Assembly: GCF_964355755.1 (NCBI RefSeq)
Contig: NC_092676.1
Location: forward strand, 1,658,288-1,722,287
DNA length: 64,000 nt
From: Antedon mediterranea
Lineage: Eukaryota; Echinodermata; Crinoidea; Comatulida; Antedonidae
Direction of reading: 5' to 3'
Positions 55,428-64,000 of this stretch are shown piece by piece; positions within the stretch are counted from its first letter, which is position 1, and each line of letters opens with the position of its first letter. A program made the position numbers and the translations under genes. The notes below the pieces were generated by a model, which worked only from the letters and a program-made list of their open reading frames with translations, searched no databases and had not been told where the DNA came from.

Positions 55428-57312
55428 TACGTCTATGGAAACTTTAATAAAACATGCGTCTATGGAAACTTTAATAAAACATGCCTCTATGGAACCTTTA
55501 ATAAAACATGCGTCTGTGGAACCTTTAATAAAACATGCGTCTATGGAAACTTTAATAAAACATGCGTCTATGGAAACTTTAATAAAACATGCGTCTATAG
55601 AACCTTTAATAAAACATGTGTCTATGGAACCTTTAATAAAACATGCGTCTGTCGAACCTTTAATAAAACATGCGTCTATGGAATCTTTAATAAAACATGC
55701 GTCTATGGAAACTTTAAGAAACTTTAATAAAACATGCGTCTATGGAACCTTTAATAAAACATGCGTTTATAGAACCTTTAATAAAACATGCGTCTATGGA
55801 AACTTTAATAAAACATGCGTCTATGGAACCTTTAATAAAACATGCGTCTATGGAAACTTTAATAAAACATGCGTCTATGGAAACTTTAATAAAACATGCG
55901 TCTATAGAACCTTTAATAAAACATGCGTCTATGGAACCTTTAATAAAACATGCGTCTGTCGAACCTTTAATAAAACATGCGTCTATGGAAACTTTAATAA
56001 AACATGCGTCTATGGAAACTTTAATAAACATGCGTCTATGGAAACTTTAATAAAACATGCGTCTATGGAACCTTTAATAAAACATGCGTCTATGGAAACT
56101 TTAATAAAACATGCGTCTATGGAACCTTTAATAAAACATGCGTCTATGGAACCTTTAATAAACATGCGTCTATGGAAACTTTAATAAAACATGCGTCTAT
56201 GGAACCTTTAATAAAACATGCGTCTATTGAATCTTTAATAAAACATGCGTCTATGGAACCTTTAATAAAACATGCGTCTATGGAACCTTTAATAAAACAT
56301 GCGTCTATTGAATCTTTAATAAAACATGCGTCTATGGAACCTTTAATAAACATGCGTCTATGGAACCTTTAATAAAACATGCGTCTATGGAAACTTTAAT
56401 AAAACATGCGTCTATGGAACCTTTAATAAAACATGCGTCTATGGAAACTTTAATAAACATGCGTCTATGGAACCTTTAATAAAACATGTGTCTATGGAAC
56501 CTTTAATAAAACATGCGTCTATGGAACCTTTAATAAAACATGCGTCTATGGAACCTTTAATAAAACATGCGTCTATTGAATCTTTAATAAAACATGCGTC
56601 TATGGAACCTTTAATAAAACATGCGTCTATGGAAACTTAAATAAAACATGCGTCTATGGAACCTTTAATCAAACATGCGTCTATGGAACCTTTAATAAAC
56701 ATGCGTTTATAGAACCTTTAATAAAACATGCGTCTATGGAACCTTTAATAAAACATGCGTCTATTGAAGCTTTAATAATAATAATAATAAATAACATTTA
56801 TAAAGCGCAAGAGACAAAGGTTTCAAAGCGCTGTGTTTTCCAAGATCAGTGCAAGTAGTAGCGTGCGATTATGCTTCTCTGAAGAGATGAGTTTTGAGTT
56901 TAGTTTTAAATGTGATAACAGATTTTGATGAGCGTATTTCGAGTGGTAGAGTGTTCCAGAGTTTTGGGGCTGCGACAGCGAAAGCACGATCACCGTAAAA
57001 CCGAGTTCTGGAACGGGGTCCAGGTTTTAGAAGAAGTCTGCTGGATGAACGAAGCGAAGAGTTGGTTGACGGAGTAATGATGTCACATATGTAGGCTGGA
57101 GCACATCCGTTGATGGTTTTGATAATAAAATATGCGTCTATGGAACCTTTAATAAAACATGCATCTATGGAAACTTTAATAAAACATGCTTCTATGGAAC
57201 CTTTTATAAAACATGCGTCTATGGAACCTTTAATAAAACATGCGTCTATGGAATCTTTAATAAAACATGCGTCTATGGAACCTTTAATAAAACATGCGTC
57301 TATGGAACCTGG
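55428..57312. repeat. 27-bp minisatellite split by a LINE fragment
   Basis: The unit is ATGGAACCTTTAATAAAACA plus TGCGTCT, repeated about 50 times from 55428 to 56775 and about seven times from 57119 to 57312. Variants (AACC/AAAC, TGG/TAG/TTG) are interspersed. A few 26-bp units shift frame. Because 27 is a multiple of three, long stop-free frames appear on both strands; these are not genes. Confidence 0.93.
56776..57118 (-). mobile_element. LINE 3' fragment inside the minisatellite
   Basis: On the - strand it reads INGCAPAYICDIITPS, then RFYGDRAFAVAAPKLWNTLP and FKTKLKTHLF, the classical end of CR1/Rex/jockey-type polyproteins, with a stop at 56869-56871. The 3' tail is (AAT)n at 56776-56800. 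The array continues on both sides, so the copy inserted into the array. Confidence 0.85.
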
Positions 57313-57735
57313 TCCAGTTTCAGGAAAATCGACTTTAAACACTATTATTCGACATTGTTTCTAAAAGTTCATTAGTTGTTAGTGTGAGTGAACTTTCTGT
57401 GCATACATAATATTATATAGAACTCCTTAAAGTACTTTTAAGTTTGAAACAACATGCTCCCTGTTGTTGCAATAACAACACCTAGAGTGAAGACTTTCAC
57501 TACTTTTGTTTCTTAATCTTTACAATCTGAATATTCATTTAACTGTAGTTTGATTGAACATTTTACAAACGTAGCGGTAAACACAAACAATCTACACATC
57601 CTTTTTGGCACTTTACAAATTTCCTGTATACAAAATTAAAGAGAAACTCAGGAAACCCAAACAAAAGTTAAAATATCCTTATTGTTAAATCAAACATGAT
57701 TCCTTAATTTATTTCAACTCACTAAACAACACTTT

Positions 57736-57852
57736 CAGTCTCTCATTAAACTCACAATTTAGAGGTTGGATGTTCAGTCTCTCATCTAACTCACAATTTA
57801 GACGTTGGGTGTTCAGTCTCTCATCTAATTCACAATTTAGAGGTTGGATGTT
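57736..57852. repeat. 39-bp repeat, three units, just before M7
   Basis: Same unit as at 47518; three copies, ending 27 bp before the M7 start. The preceding stretch (57313-57735) is the conserved class-B 5' flank with GTGAGTGAACTTTCTGTGCA. Confidence 0.9.
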
Positions 57853-57879
57853 CACAAACTGCATAAACAGAAGTTGTTA

Positions 57880-59049
57880 ATGATGACTTTAAATTTGTTT
57901 AGTCTTTTGTTGACCTGCTTGTTGATAATCAGATATGGAGAAGCTGCTTCCAAAAGTTTGATAATATTTAACGGAGAGTATCAATACTCATCAACACAAG
58001 AGGTAAACTTTACAATCACACCATCAAGTATAGAACATCAAGTTCGTTCATCAGGAAAAAGAATCACAACTAAATGTCAACTTTTCATTTCTTTTGATCC
58101 TCATTTTGGAATACACATATGTCAATATTATAAATATTATTATAGACAAAGTTACGTTACTCCAAAGGATATAATATTATCCCCCATACCTCAGCCACAC
58201 TTGGTAACACTTTATTGTGAAGGTTTAAGAAACATCATCAAAGGAGAGGAAGTACGCATTTCATGTGACATGAGGAAACAATTTGACAACATCCAGTATG
58301 ATGGGACAATTGGTTGGATACAAGGAAAGCACCATGTTACACAGTCTTATTATAGTGCAGATACTGACATTACAATTAATCTGACTTTAAAAGGTTTTTA
58401 TTCTGGAGAAGGGATGTTTTTCTACAGTTTTTCAGTTGAGAATACCGTTAGATTCTATACAGTGGAATTGATGGTTTACCCTCGATTAATGGTAGAGGTC
58501 AAAAGGTTATATGAAACACCTGAAGTTGATGTGAGCAAGTGTTTCAAGTGTTTTGCAGAAAGTGGATCTATAGACAAAACAACTTATAATTGGAGTTTGA
58601 ATGGAATGGAATCTCAGAATCAGGATTACAAGGAAACCAATGAAAAATGTTTTAGTAATTTAACAGCTGGTGACTACACTGTGAAGTGTCTGGTGAGTAC
58701 TGATATACAGAGCAGATCAGATGATATAATTTTCAAAATTGAAGATGCCAGGCTAATGATGACAACACCTCAAGATATCACTAATGATACCATGTCAACA
58801 GATAAAAAAACAACATTCAATAAACTGATTATAACACTGGTAACAAGTACAATAATGATTGCACTTGTGTGTATGGTGTGTTATTATATTAAGAAGAAAT
58901 ACAACAACAGACCACAACCTGTTGTGTACTATCAAAGAAAGAGAGACTCATCTGGAAGTGAATATTCAGCAGATGAAGAGATCAACTTGGATGAACCAAT
59001 TTATGATGCAATTAATGATACAGAAGAACTTGCTGAAACTGCAGTTTAA
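57880..59049 (+). CDS. M7: long-tailed Ig-like receptor
   Basis: The start is taken at the ATG-ATG pair beginning MMTLNLFSLL, giving 389 residues; the in-frame ATG at 57844 lies in the 5'UTR-like block. Signal peptide to about residue 24. The first domain is distinct from M1/M2 (SKSLIIFNGEYQYSS), the V-like domain has WIQGKHHVTQ but FYSF in place of the usual YC, so the canonical second Cys is missing, and the third domain has a shortened VDVSKCFKCFAESG start. Transmembrane about 315-335. The tail has Y362 in SEYSAD and Y375 in EPIYDAI and ends ELAETAV. Intact and the most diverged full-length member. Confidence 0.85.
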   Translation: MMTLNLFSLLLTCLLIIRYGEAASKSLIIFNGEYQYSSTQEVNFTITPSSIEHQVRSSGKRITTKCQLFISFDPHFGIHICQYYKYYYRQSYVTPKDIILSPIPQPHLVTLYCEGLRNIIKGEEVRISCDMRKQFDNIQYDGTIGWIQGKHHVTQSYYSADTDITINLTLKGFYSGEGMFFYSFSVENTVRFYTVELMVYPRLMVEVKRLYETPEVDVSKCFKCFAESGSIDKTTYNWSLNGMESQNQDYKETNEKCFSNLTAGDYTVKCLVSTDIQSRSDDIIFKIEDARLMMTTPQDITNDTMSTDKKTTFNKLIITLVTSTIMIALVCMVCYYIKKKYNNRPQPVVYYQRKRDSSGSEYSADEEINLDEPIYDAINDTEELAETAV

Positions 59050-59149
59050 TATTGACACTTATTAAACACTTTGTACTAAAATCATTTTGGAGGATGACTA
59101 ATAACTAAACATAAAATAATATGAATATCATCAAAATAATATTAAGAAA

Positions 59150-59210
59150 CCATATATGGACACATCACATTTTTTTACACATAAAGTTTGATAGTGTAGA
59201 CAAGACTTAA
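59150..59210. mobile_element. MITE family A, right-end fragment
   Basis: Matches the last 60 bp of the copies in LCA5 (CACATCACATTTTTTT then AAAGTTTGATAGTGTAGACA). The left half is missing. Confidence 0.75.
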
Positions 59211-59592
59211 ATGCAGACAACTCTCCAAAGCTTTTTGTGTCTTTGGAACCTTTAAGTACCAATGTTTGAAGTAAAAAAAAAACCCAAAAAAAATTGACTG
59301 CACAGAAAATTATTTGACTTTGGTGTTTTTATTGTAGGTTGTTATATTTCTAATCCTAGTTCATTAGCTTACTAACAGTGAGCACACTTTCCGTGTATGC
59401 ATAGTGCACTACTACATTTTATAAACAAACTTTTTACATTGAAAATTAATAAATGTATATTTGTAAAGAACAGCACATGCTTCTGATTGCTACAAAAAAT
59501 AACAAATTTTGAGTAAATATTTCACAATTTTGTTTCTTAATATTATAATGAACAAAAATACTCTTCTAACTGTAGTACGTGTACACAATATT

Positions 59593-59946
59593 TAAAGATG
59601 TGTTGTCCACCAAAAACATGAAAAATGAAGATTAATTAAATCAGACTTTGAATAGGTTATTTTGTAGTTTTAATAAGGTTAATCACTTCTATAGAAAAAA
59701 AAGAAAAACAAATAATGTTTTCACTTATAAAATAACATAATAAATAGTTAAATTCGAGCAAAATTCCATTGGCTGACAGCCAATTTGACCATTTTTTTGT
59801 TTTAAATTACAGTTTTTTTTTAAATAAATTTTGTTTACATCCAATTTTTGGTCAAAGTGGATAACTGTTATGTAACATTAAAATGGCATATTCAACAAAC
59901 AAAATTGTTAAAATTATTTTTCAGGGGAACAATACATCTTTTAAAA
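59593..59946. mobile_element. Dispersed non-autonomous repeat (family E), copy 3
   Basis: Inverted relative to 4838-5118. Begins AAAGATGTGTTGTCC and ends GGGGAACAATACATCTTTT, so both inverted termini are visible. Contains GGCTGACAGCCAATTTGACC. Confidence 0.65.
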
Positions 59947-60123
59947 ATATAGCAGTAACAACCTCATGACAGAAGTAAATGTATACATCCTTTTGATATC
60001 ATAACACAAGATTTCCTGTGTATATACAACGTACTATATTCTTCTTCCTTTTTTTTTATTCAAACAAAAGAATGCAAACACCAGTCCAAATTACAAATTT
60101 AAATTCGCCATGCTTTTTAAAGA

Positions 60124-60745
60124 TGAATATTGAAACACTGAAATTCCAATTCCATCTTTTGGTGACCTGTTTGCTGATGATTCAGACACGGAGCTTCAAA
60201 ACATTTGGTAATTTTTTCAAGGAAGTATCAATACTTAACAACAGGTAAGCTAAACGTGACAATTACACCTTCACGTCACCATGAACTAGCTATTTTGTCA
60301 GGAAAAGGTGTCCCAATTATATGTCAAATCTTCATTTCTTTTTATCCTCAAAAAGGAATATACACATGCAAATATGATGACAATTTACAATATTTCATTT
60401 ATACGTCGGATGTAAAATCAACCGTACGCCAACCAGATCTTGTAAAACTTTATTGTGACAATATGAGAAACATCATTGAAGGAGAGGAGCTACATATTTC
60501 ATGCAAAATGATAGGAAAAATGACACCGAATATGACATCACAATTGGTTGGATTCAAGGAAAGCAACACATTACACAGTTTTATCATCTAAATACTGACA
60601 ATACAATTAAAAGCTTTTCACTATGGAGAAGGCATATTTTTCTACTGTATTTCAATTGAGAATAGCATTAGTTGCTTTACATTGACATTGAATGTTCATC
60701 CTCAATTAAAGGTAGAGGTTAAAAGGTTATATGAAACACCTGAAG
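60124..60745 (+). pseudogene. M8: decayed Ig-like family member, truncated by a LINE
   Basis: Starts MNIETLKFQF with a signal-like stretch but shifts frame near 60190. The other frame (QPDLVKLYCDNMRN, IEGEELHISC) is open to about 60535, then shifts again within the V-like domain (family word WIQGKQHITQ readable in a third frame near 60547). Sequence stays family-like to TGAAG at 60745, where unrelated LINE sequence begins in place of the third domain. Two frameshifts plus truncation: a true pseudogene. Confidence 0.85.
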
Positions 60746-62398
60746 AATCGTCTGTTAGGAAGTTTGGTGAATGGATCACACAGTATGATTGGCTCCAAGT
60801 GTATAATGCGGATGATTGTTCTAGTAAAGCCGAAGAACTTCACTCCATACTTAAAGGTGAATTTTCGAAAGCGTTCCCGACCTCTACTAAGCGCAGGAGA
60901 GTATCTGAACCGCCGTGGTTAACACAAAGTGTTAAGAACGTCCTGGACAAGCGTCAAGAAGTATTTATTAAGTATGGAAAAAATAATGAATGGAGACGAC
61001 TTCGCAATGCTGCACAAAGAGCAATTACAAGTTCGAAAGTATATTTTTTATGAGAGCTCGATTGCTAACCTGAAAAGTAATAACCCGTCTGGCTGGCATC
61101 TTCAATCCAGAAATTATGTAATCTTAAACCAAAACCACAATTTAAGATACCTGGTCTTGGACCACGCGATACAGTGGAGAAAATCAACGCTCACTTGGCC
61201 AGTGTTTGTCGTCAACTTTCATCCCTTGACAGGAAAACACTACCTGCATATTTACCATCAGCCGAACCTCCAATTATTTATGTTGGTCAAGTACAAGCAG
61301 AACTCAACAAGTTAATTGTTAGTAAGTCAGGACACCCAGATGACTTACCGTTGAAGCTCATCAAACAGTTTGCATTTGAGATTGCTCCACCTTTAACCAG
61401 TGTATTTAACTGCGCTTTGAAAGAAGGATTATTCCCTGACTCTCATGGAAGACTGCGACGATTATCCCTTTACCTTTACTTGACTAAATCTGCTAGTAGT
61501 TGTAATGATTTAAGACCTATCTCACTGACCCGCATTTTTGCACGCGTTTTCGAATCGTTTCTTGTGAAATGGATCGTTGAAGATACCAGTAGTAAATTGG
61601 ATTCAAAACAGTTTGGAAGTAGAAAAGGTGCATCAACGACCCACTACTTGGTCAGCATGATTGACTCGATTGTTAAAGACCTTGAGGGGGGTAATAAGTA
61701 TGTTAACCTTTGCACTATCGACTTCACTAAGGCTTTCGATCGTGTAGATCATTCGGTACTTATTCGTAAAATGATAGATATTGGTTAGACGATCCATTAT
61801 TCCCACCTTCTGCAGCTTTCTTACTAACCGTACTATCAACACCAAGCACGATAATTTAGTTTCTTCTATTGCTCAAACTACTTGCGGCGTCCCTCAAGGA
61901 ACTAAATTGGGCCCCATTCTTTTCCTCATCCTGATTAATGATGCTTGTTTAGAAAGCTGCAGACGGTGGAAATACGTAGATGACTTGTTTGTTTGTTTGT
62001 TTTATCTTTATACTGGGTAACCTCTTCAGTCAAAGACTGATCTCCCAGAGGGCCCAGTTGGTGATCAGTGGCTGTGATGTACTAGTACACCGGGGTAACC
62101 CCCTACTCGTCTCGAAAGATGTACTATAGGTTCTTTAAAGTGCACACGAGCAAGTTGTGTACACTGGACCTACGGTTTATAGTCCTTATCCGAGAAGACT
62201 CGTTCTACCACCAGAACCATGGAGTGAGTGAGCCTCGAACCCCTGCCGATGTTATGGCTACGTGATTACGGTTCCACTGTCTTAACCGCTCGGCCACTCA
62301 CTCACTTAACTTTAAGTGAGATGAATAGAATTGGTGATAATTCAAATATGCAGTCTTTACTAGATGATTTTAACGAATGGAGTAACAATAATAACATG
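60746..62398 (+). mobile_element. Degenerate non-LTR retrotransposon inserted in M8
   Basis: Inter-domain and RT sequence in several frames: PPWLTQSVKNVLDKRQE, then from 61174 ELNKLIVSKSGHPDDLP, NDLRPISLTRIFARVFE, TIDFTKAFDRVDHSVL. After a frameshift near 61785 come GVPQGTKLGPILFLILIND and RWKYVDDL (the RT catalytic YVDD box), then the SINE insertion and LSEMNRIGDNSNMQSLLDDF at 62308-62398. 5'-truncated, frameshifted and not functional. CR1/jockey-like by motif; clade not assigned. Confidence 0.8.
61987..62303 (-). mobile_element. tRNA-derived SINE inserted in the LINE
   Basis: Read on the - strand, the head at 62303-62220 has an A box GTGGCCGAGCGGTTAAGAC and a B box GGGGTTCGAGGCTC, resembling Ser/Leu-type tRNA. 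The body contains CTGGGAGATCAGTC and the 3' end is a (CAAA)n tail (left edge GTTTGTTTGTTTG). ACTT flanks both sides (61983-61986 and 62304-62307), and the RT frame resumes exactly after it. Confidence 0.85.
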
Positions 62399-63262
62399 CT
62401 GGGGCGGTTCCAGAGGGGGGTCCACGGGGTCCGGACCCCCCCTAAATTTTAAGGGTGCCCTTTTTTTAGAGGTTCAATATTTTATTCGTGTGACATATTT
62501 CTGTGTATATTAGTATGCACAGAGTAGGCTACACTAAACCCCAAAAATAAAAACAGAAATTTATCACAATGAGCGCGATGTTAAGTTACGGCGGCCGCGG
62601 CCGATCAAAGAGCATCGTGAGAGGTGGTGACGCGTGATGATCTCTACTTAAACTTCTAAAAATAGATCGTTACACATACTACAGAGGGCGCATGTAAACT
62701 TTTTACGATTCAACTCCGCGTACGTATACCATGCGCGCTATGTCATTGACGCGATTATTTGTCCATTGGTAAACACATTTTTATGTATTATTATTCTGAA
62801 AATAATTGAACAGTAAACATATTTCTTTTTAGTATTTGTTTATTTACATATCATTCCATCAGATCAACTATTTTTTATTTCCATTACATCCATGGAGTAA
62901 AGAATATTACTCCATGATTACATCCAACCAAACATGTAAAAAATGTAGTTAAAATATCGTACTATCTAGCGCGTACGACCATACGCGGTAGATTGTTTAC
63001 TCAAAAATCATCGAACGGTTCTTACACCAGGGAGTTGTTATCTAATAACAACTCCCTGCTTACACTATTCAACCTTGTTTTTGTAGTTGAGCCTCTCATG
63101 ACCTGGGATTTGTTTGTCTTCCTACGCCAAGATAATATAGTTGTACAAGCCATGTGCTTTTTTCTCTGAGAAATATTTACTTAAGTTAAGTGCCAAAAAA
63201 ATGTTTTTTTCTCGATATGAAGCCTTTATTACCTATCGAAAGTTGCAAACAAATGTAAAATA
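62399..63262. other. Noncoding sequence between two LINE pieces
   Basis: Starts with a GGGGTCCACGGGGTCCGGAC block of the kind seen in GC-rich dispersed repeats, then AT-rich sequence with a GGCGGCCGCGGCC stretch (about 62590). A perfect 14-bp-arm hairpin lies at 63028-63058. No coding potential recognised. Confidence 0.5.
63028..63058. repeat. 14-bp-arm perfect hairpin
   Basis: CAGGGAGTTGTTAT and its exact complement surround CTA. No partner repeat identified. Confidence 0.85.
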
Positions 63263-64000
63263 AGTATGTATGCTGACGATACTATAATTTATTGTTCTTC
63301 AAAAAATGAAAATGAAATATACCAAAGTATAAATGAAGAACTTATACAAATCGACGATTGGCTAAAAAATAATAAATTGAGTCTAAATGTCTCTAAATCC
63401 GAGTTCATGTTGATCGGATCGACAAACCGATTGGCAACCACCAAAGAAAAAAATAGATCAGTTAATATAGATAACGATGTTGTACCACGCGTTCTATATT
63501 GCAAACATCTCGGTATCATAATAGACGAACATTTATCATGGAAAAATCAGATTGAATACATTCGAGGTAAAGCTCTAAATGGATTGGGTATGCTTAGACG
63601 ATGTAGCTATTATTTTCCACAAAACATATTAAAACATATTGCAAACTCTATTGTAATACCTTACTTGAGCTATTGTAACATAATTTGGGGAAATAGTAGT
63701 CAAACTCTAATGAAAAGAGTTCAAACTATCCAAAACAGAACAGCTCGAATCGTGTGTGGTCTAACATGGGACACACCTAGTAGTGAGGCACTAAGGCAAA
63801 TTAATTGGTCACCTTTATTTTATCAAGATAGATATGAATGTTGTATGGTTATATATAAGGTTTTGACAGATAATGCCCCACCTTACCTAAATAATGTATT
63901 TACATTCAATGATATAAATTATAATCTAAGGAACAGTGATACACATCTATTCATCCCAAAGCCAAAAACAGATTTTAAAAAACGAAGTCTGTCTTATCGT
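63263..64000 (+). mobile_element. Second LINE: RT C-terminal half, open to window edge
   Basis: From 63266 the frame is open for 245 codons to the end of the window. MYADDTIIYCSSKN carries the RT catalytic ADD box. It is followed by NKLSLNVSKSEFMLIG, YCKHLGIIIDEHLSWKNQI, YLSYCNIIWGNS and LNNVFTFNDINYNLR, the usual order of thumb and C-terminal motifs in CR1/jockey-type LINEs. It is a different family from the LINE at 60746 (ADDT against VDDL box). The left edge is at about 63263, so it is 5'-truncated or joined to the preceding repeat. The intact frame suggests a fairly recent copy. Confidence 0.85.

Larger units (their letters stand above)
59050..60123. other. Spacer M7-M8
   Basis: Holds the M7 3'UTR, a partial family A MITE (59150-59210), a full family E repeat (59593-59946) and the degenerate M8 5' flank. 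No gene seen. Confidence 0.6.

Noticed and set aside
55435-57364. Several ORFs of 60-250 codons on both strands with MEPLIKHAS-type repeats
   Set aside because: They arise from the 27-bp minisatellite, whose period is a multiple of three and whose unit lacks stops in several frames; no start context, domain or codon signal.

Overview
This is invertebrate animal nuclear DNA: AT-rich, with GT/AG introns, dispersed MITEs, tRNA-derived SINEs and non-LTR retrotransposon pieces. Frequent 'aggcctag'-type words and the repeat style suggest a marine deuterostome, most likely an echinoderm. That placement is an inference, not a proof.

Left part (1-14.4 kb): the window opens on the 3' processing stem-loop of a replication-dependent histone gene whose body lies outside. 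Two conserved housekeeping/ciliary genes follow, tail to tail. PSMG1 (proteasome assembly chaperone 1) is on the + strand with six coding exons (886-3738). A lebercilin/LCA5-family ciliary coiled-coil gene is on the - strand with eight coding exons (13870-5358). LCA5 introns are littered with MITEs and one LINE tail. Its upstream region holds an X-box-like site, a perfect 35-bp hairpin carrying CRE sites, and a 130-bp inverted repeat.

Right part (17.4-60.7 kb): a tandem cluster of eight single-exon genes or gene remnants (called M1-M8 here) encodes type I membrane proteins: signal peptide, Cys-rich Ig-like ectodomain, one transmembrane helix and a short tail. Short-tailed genes (M1, M3, M5) alternate with long-tailed genes carrying paired tyrosine motifs (M2, M4, M6), giving three copies of a two-gene duplicon. 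M7 and M8 (long-tail type) follow. M3 and M4 carry a frameshift; M8 is decayed and cut by a LINE. The layout resembles paired activating/inhibitory immune receptors, but function is inferred only.

The spacer of the first duplicon (M1-M2) holds a 21.7-kb DNA transposon (19351-41029). Its ends are exact because the same spacer after M3 and after M5 is the empty site. It has 13-bp inverted termini, long CG-containing subterminal tandem repeats (a 183-bp unit on the left), a two-exon transposase-like gene (- strand) with a C-terminal Tudor-like segment, and a converging multi-exon DUF4806-like gene (+ strand). A repeated dyad GTAAC-N4-GTTAC is clustered around the transposase gene only. I could not assign the element to a named superfamily.

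Far right (60.7-64 kb): degenerate non-LTR retrotransposon sequence, one piece carrying a tRNA-derived SINE, then a second LINE whose reverse-transcriptase C-terminal half is open to the window edge. Exon borders were placed by eye from splice signals, reading phase and family resemblance.
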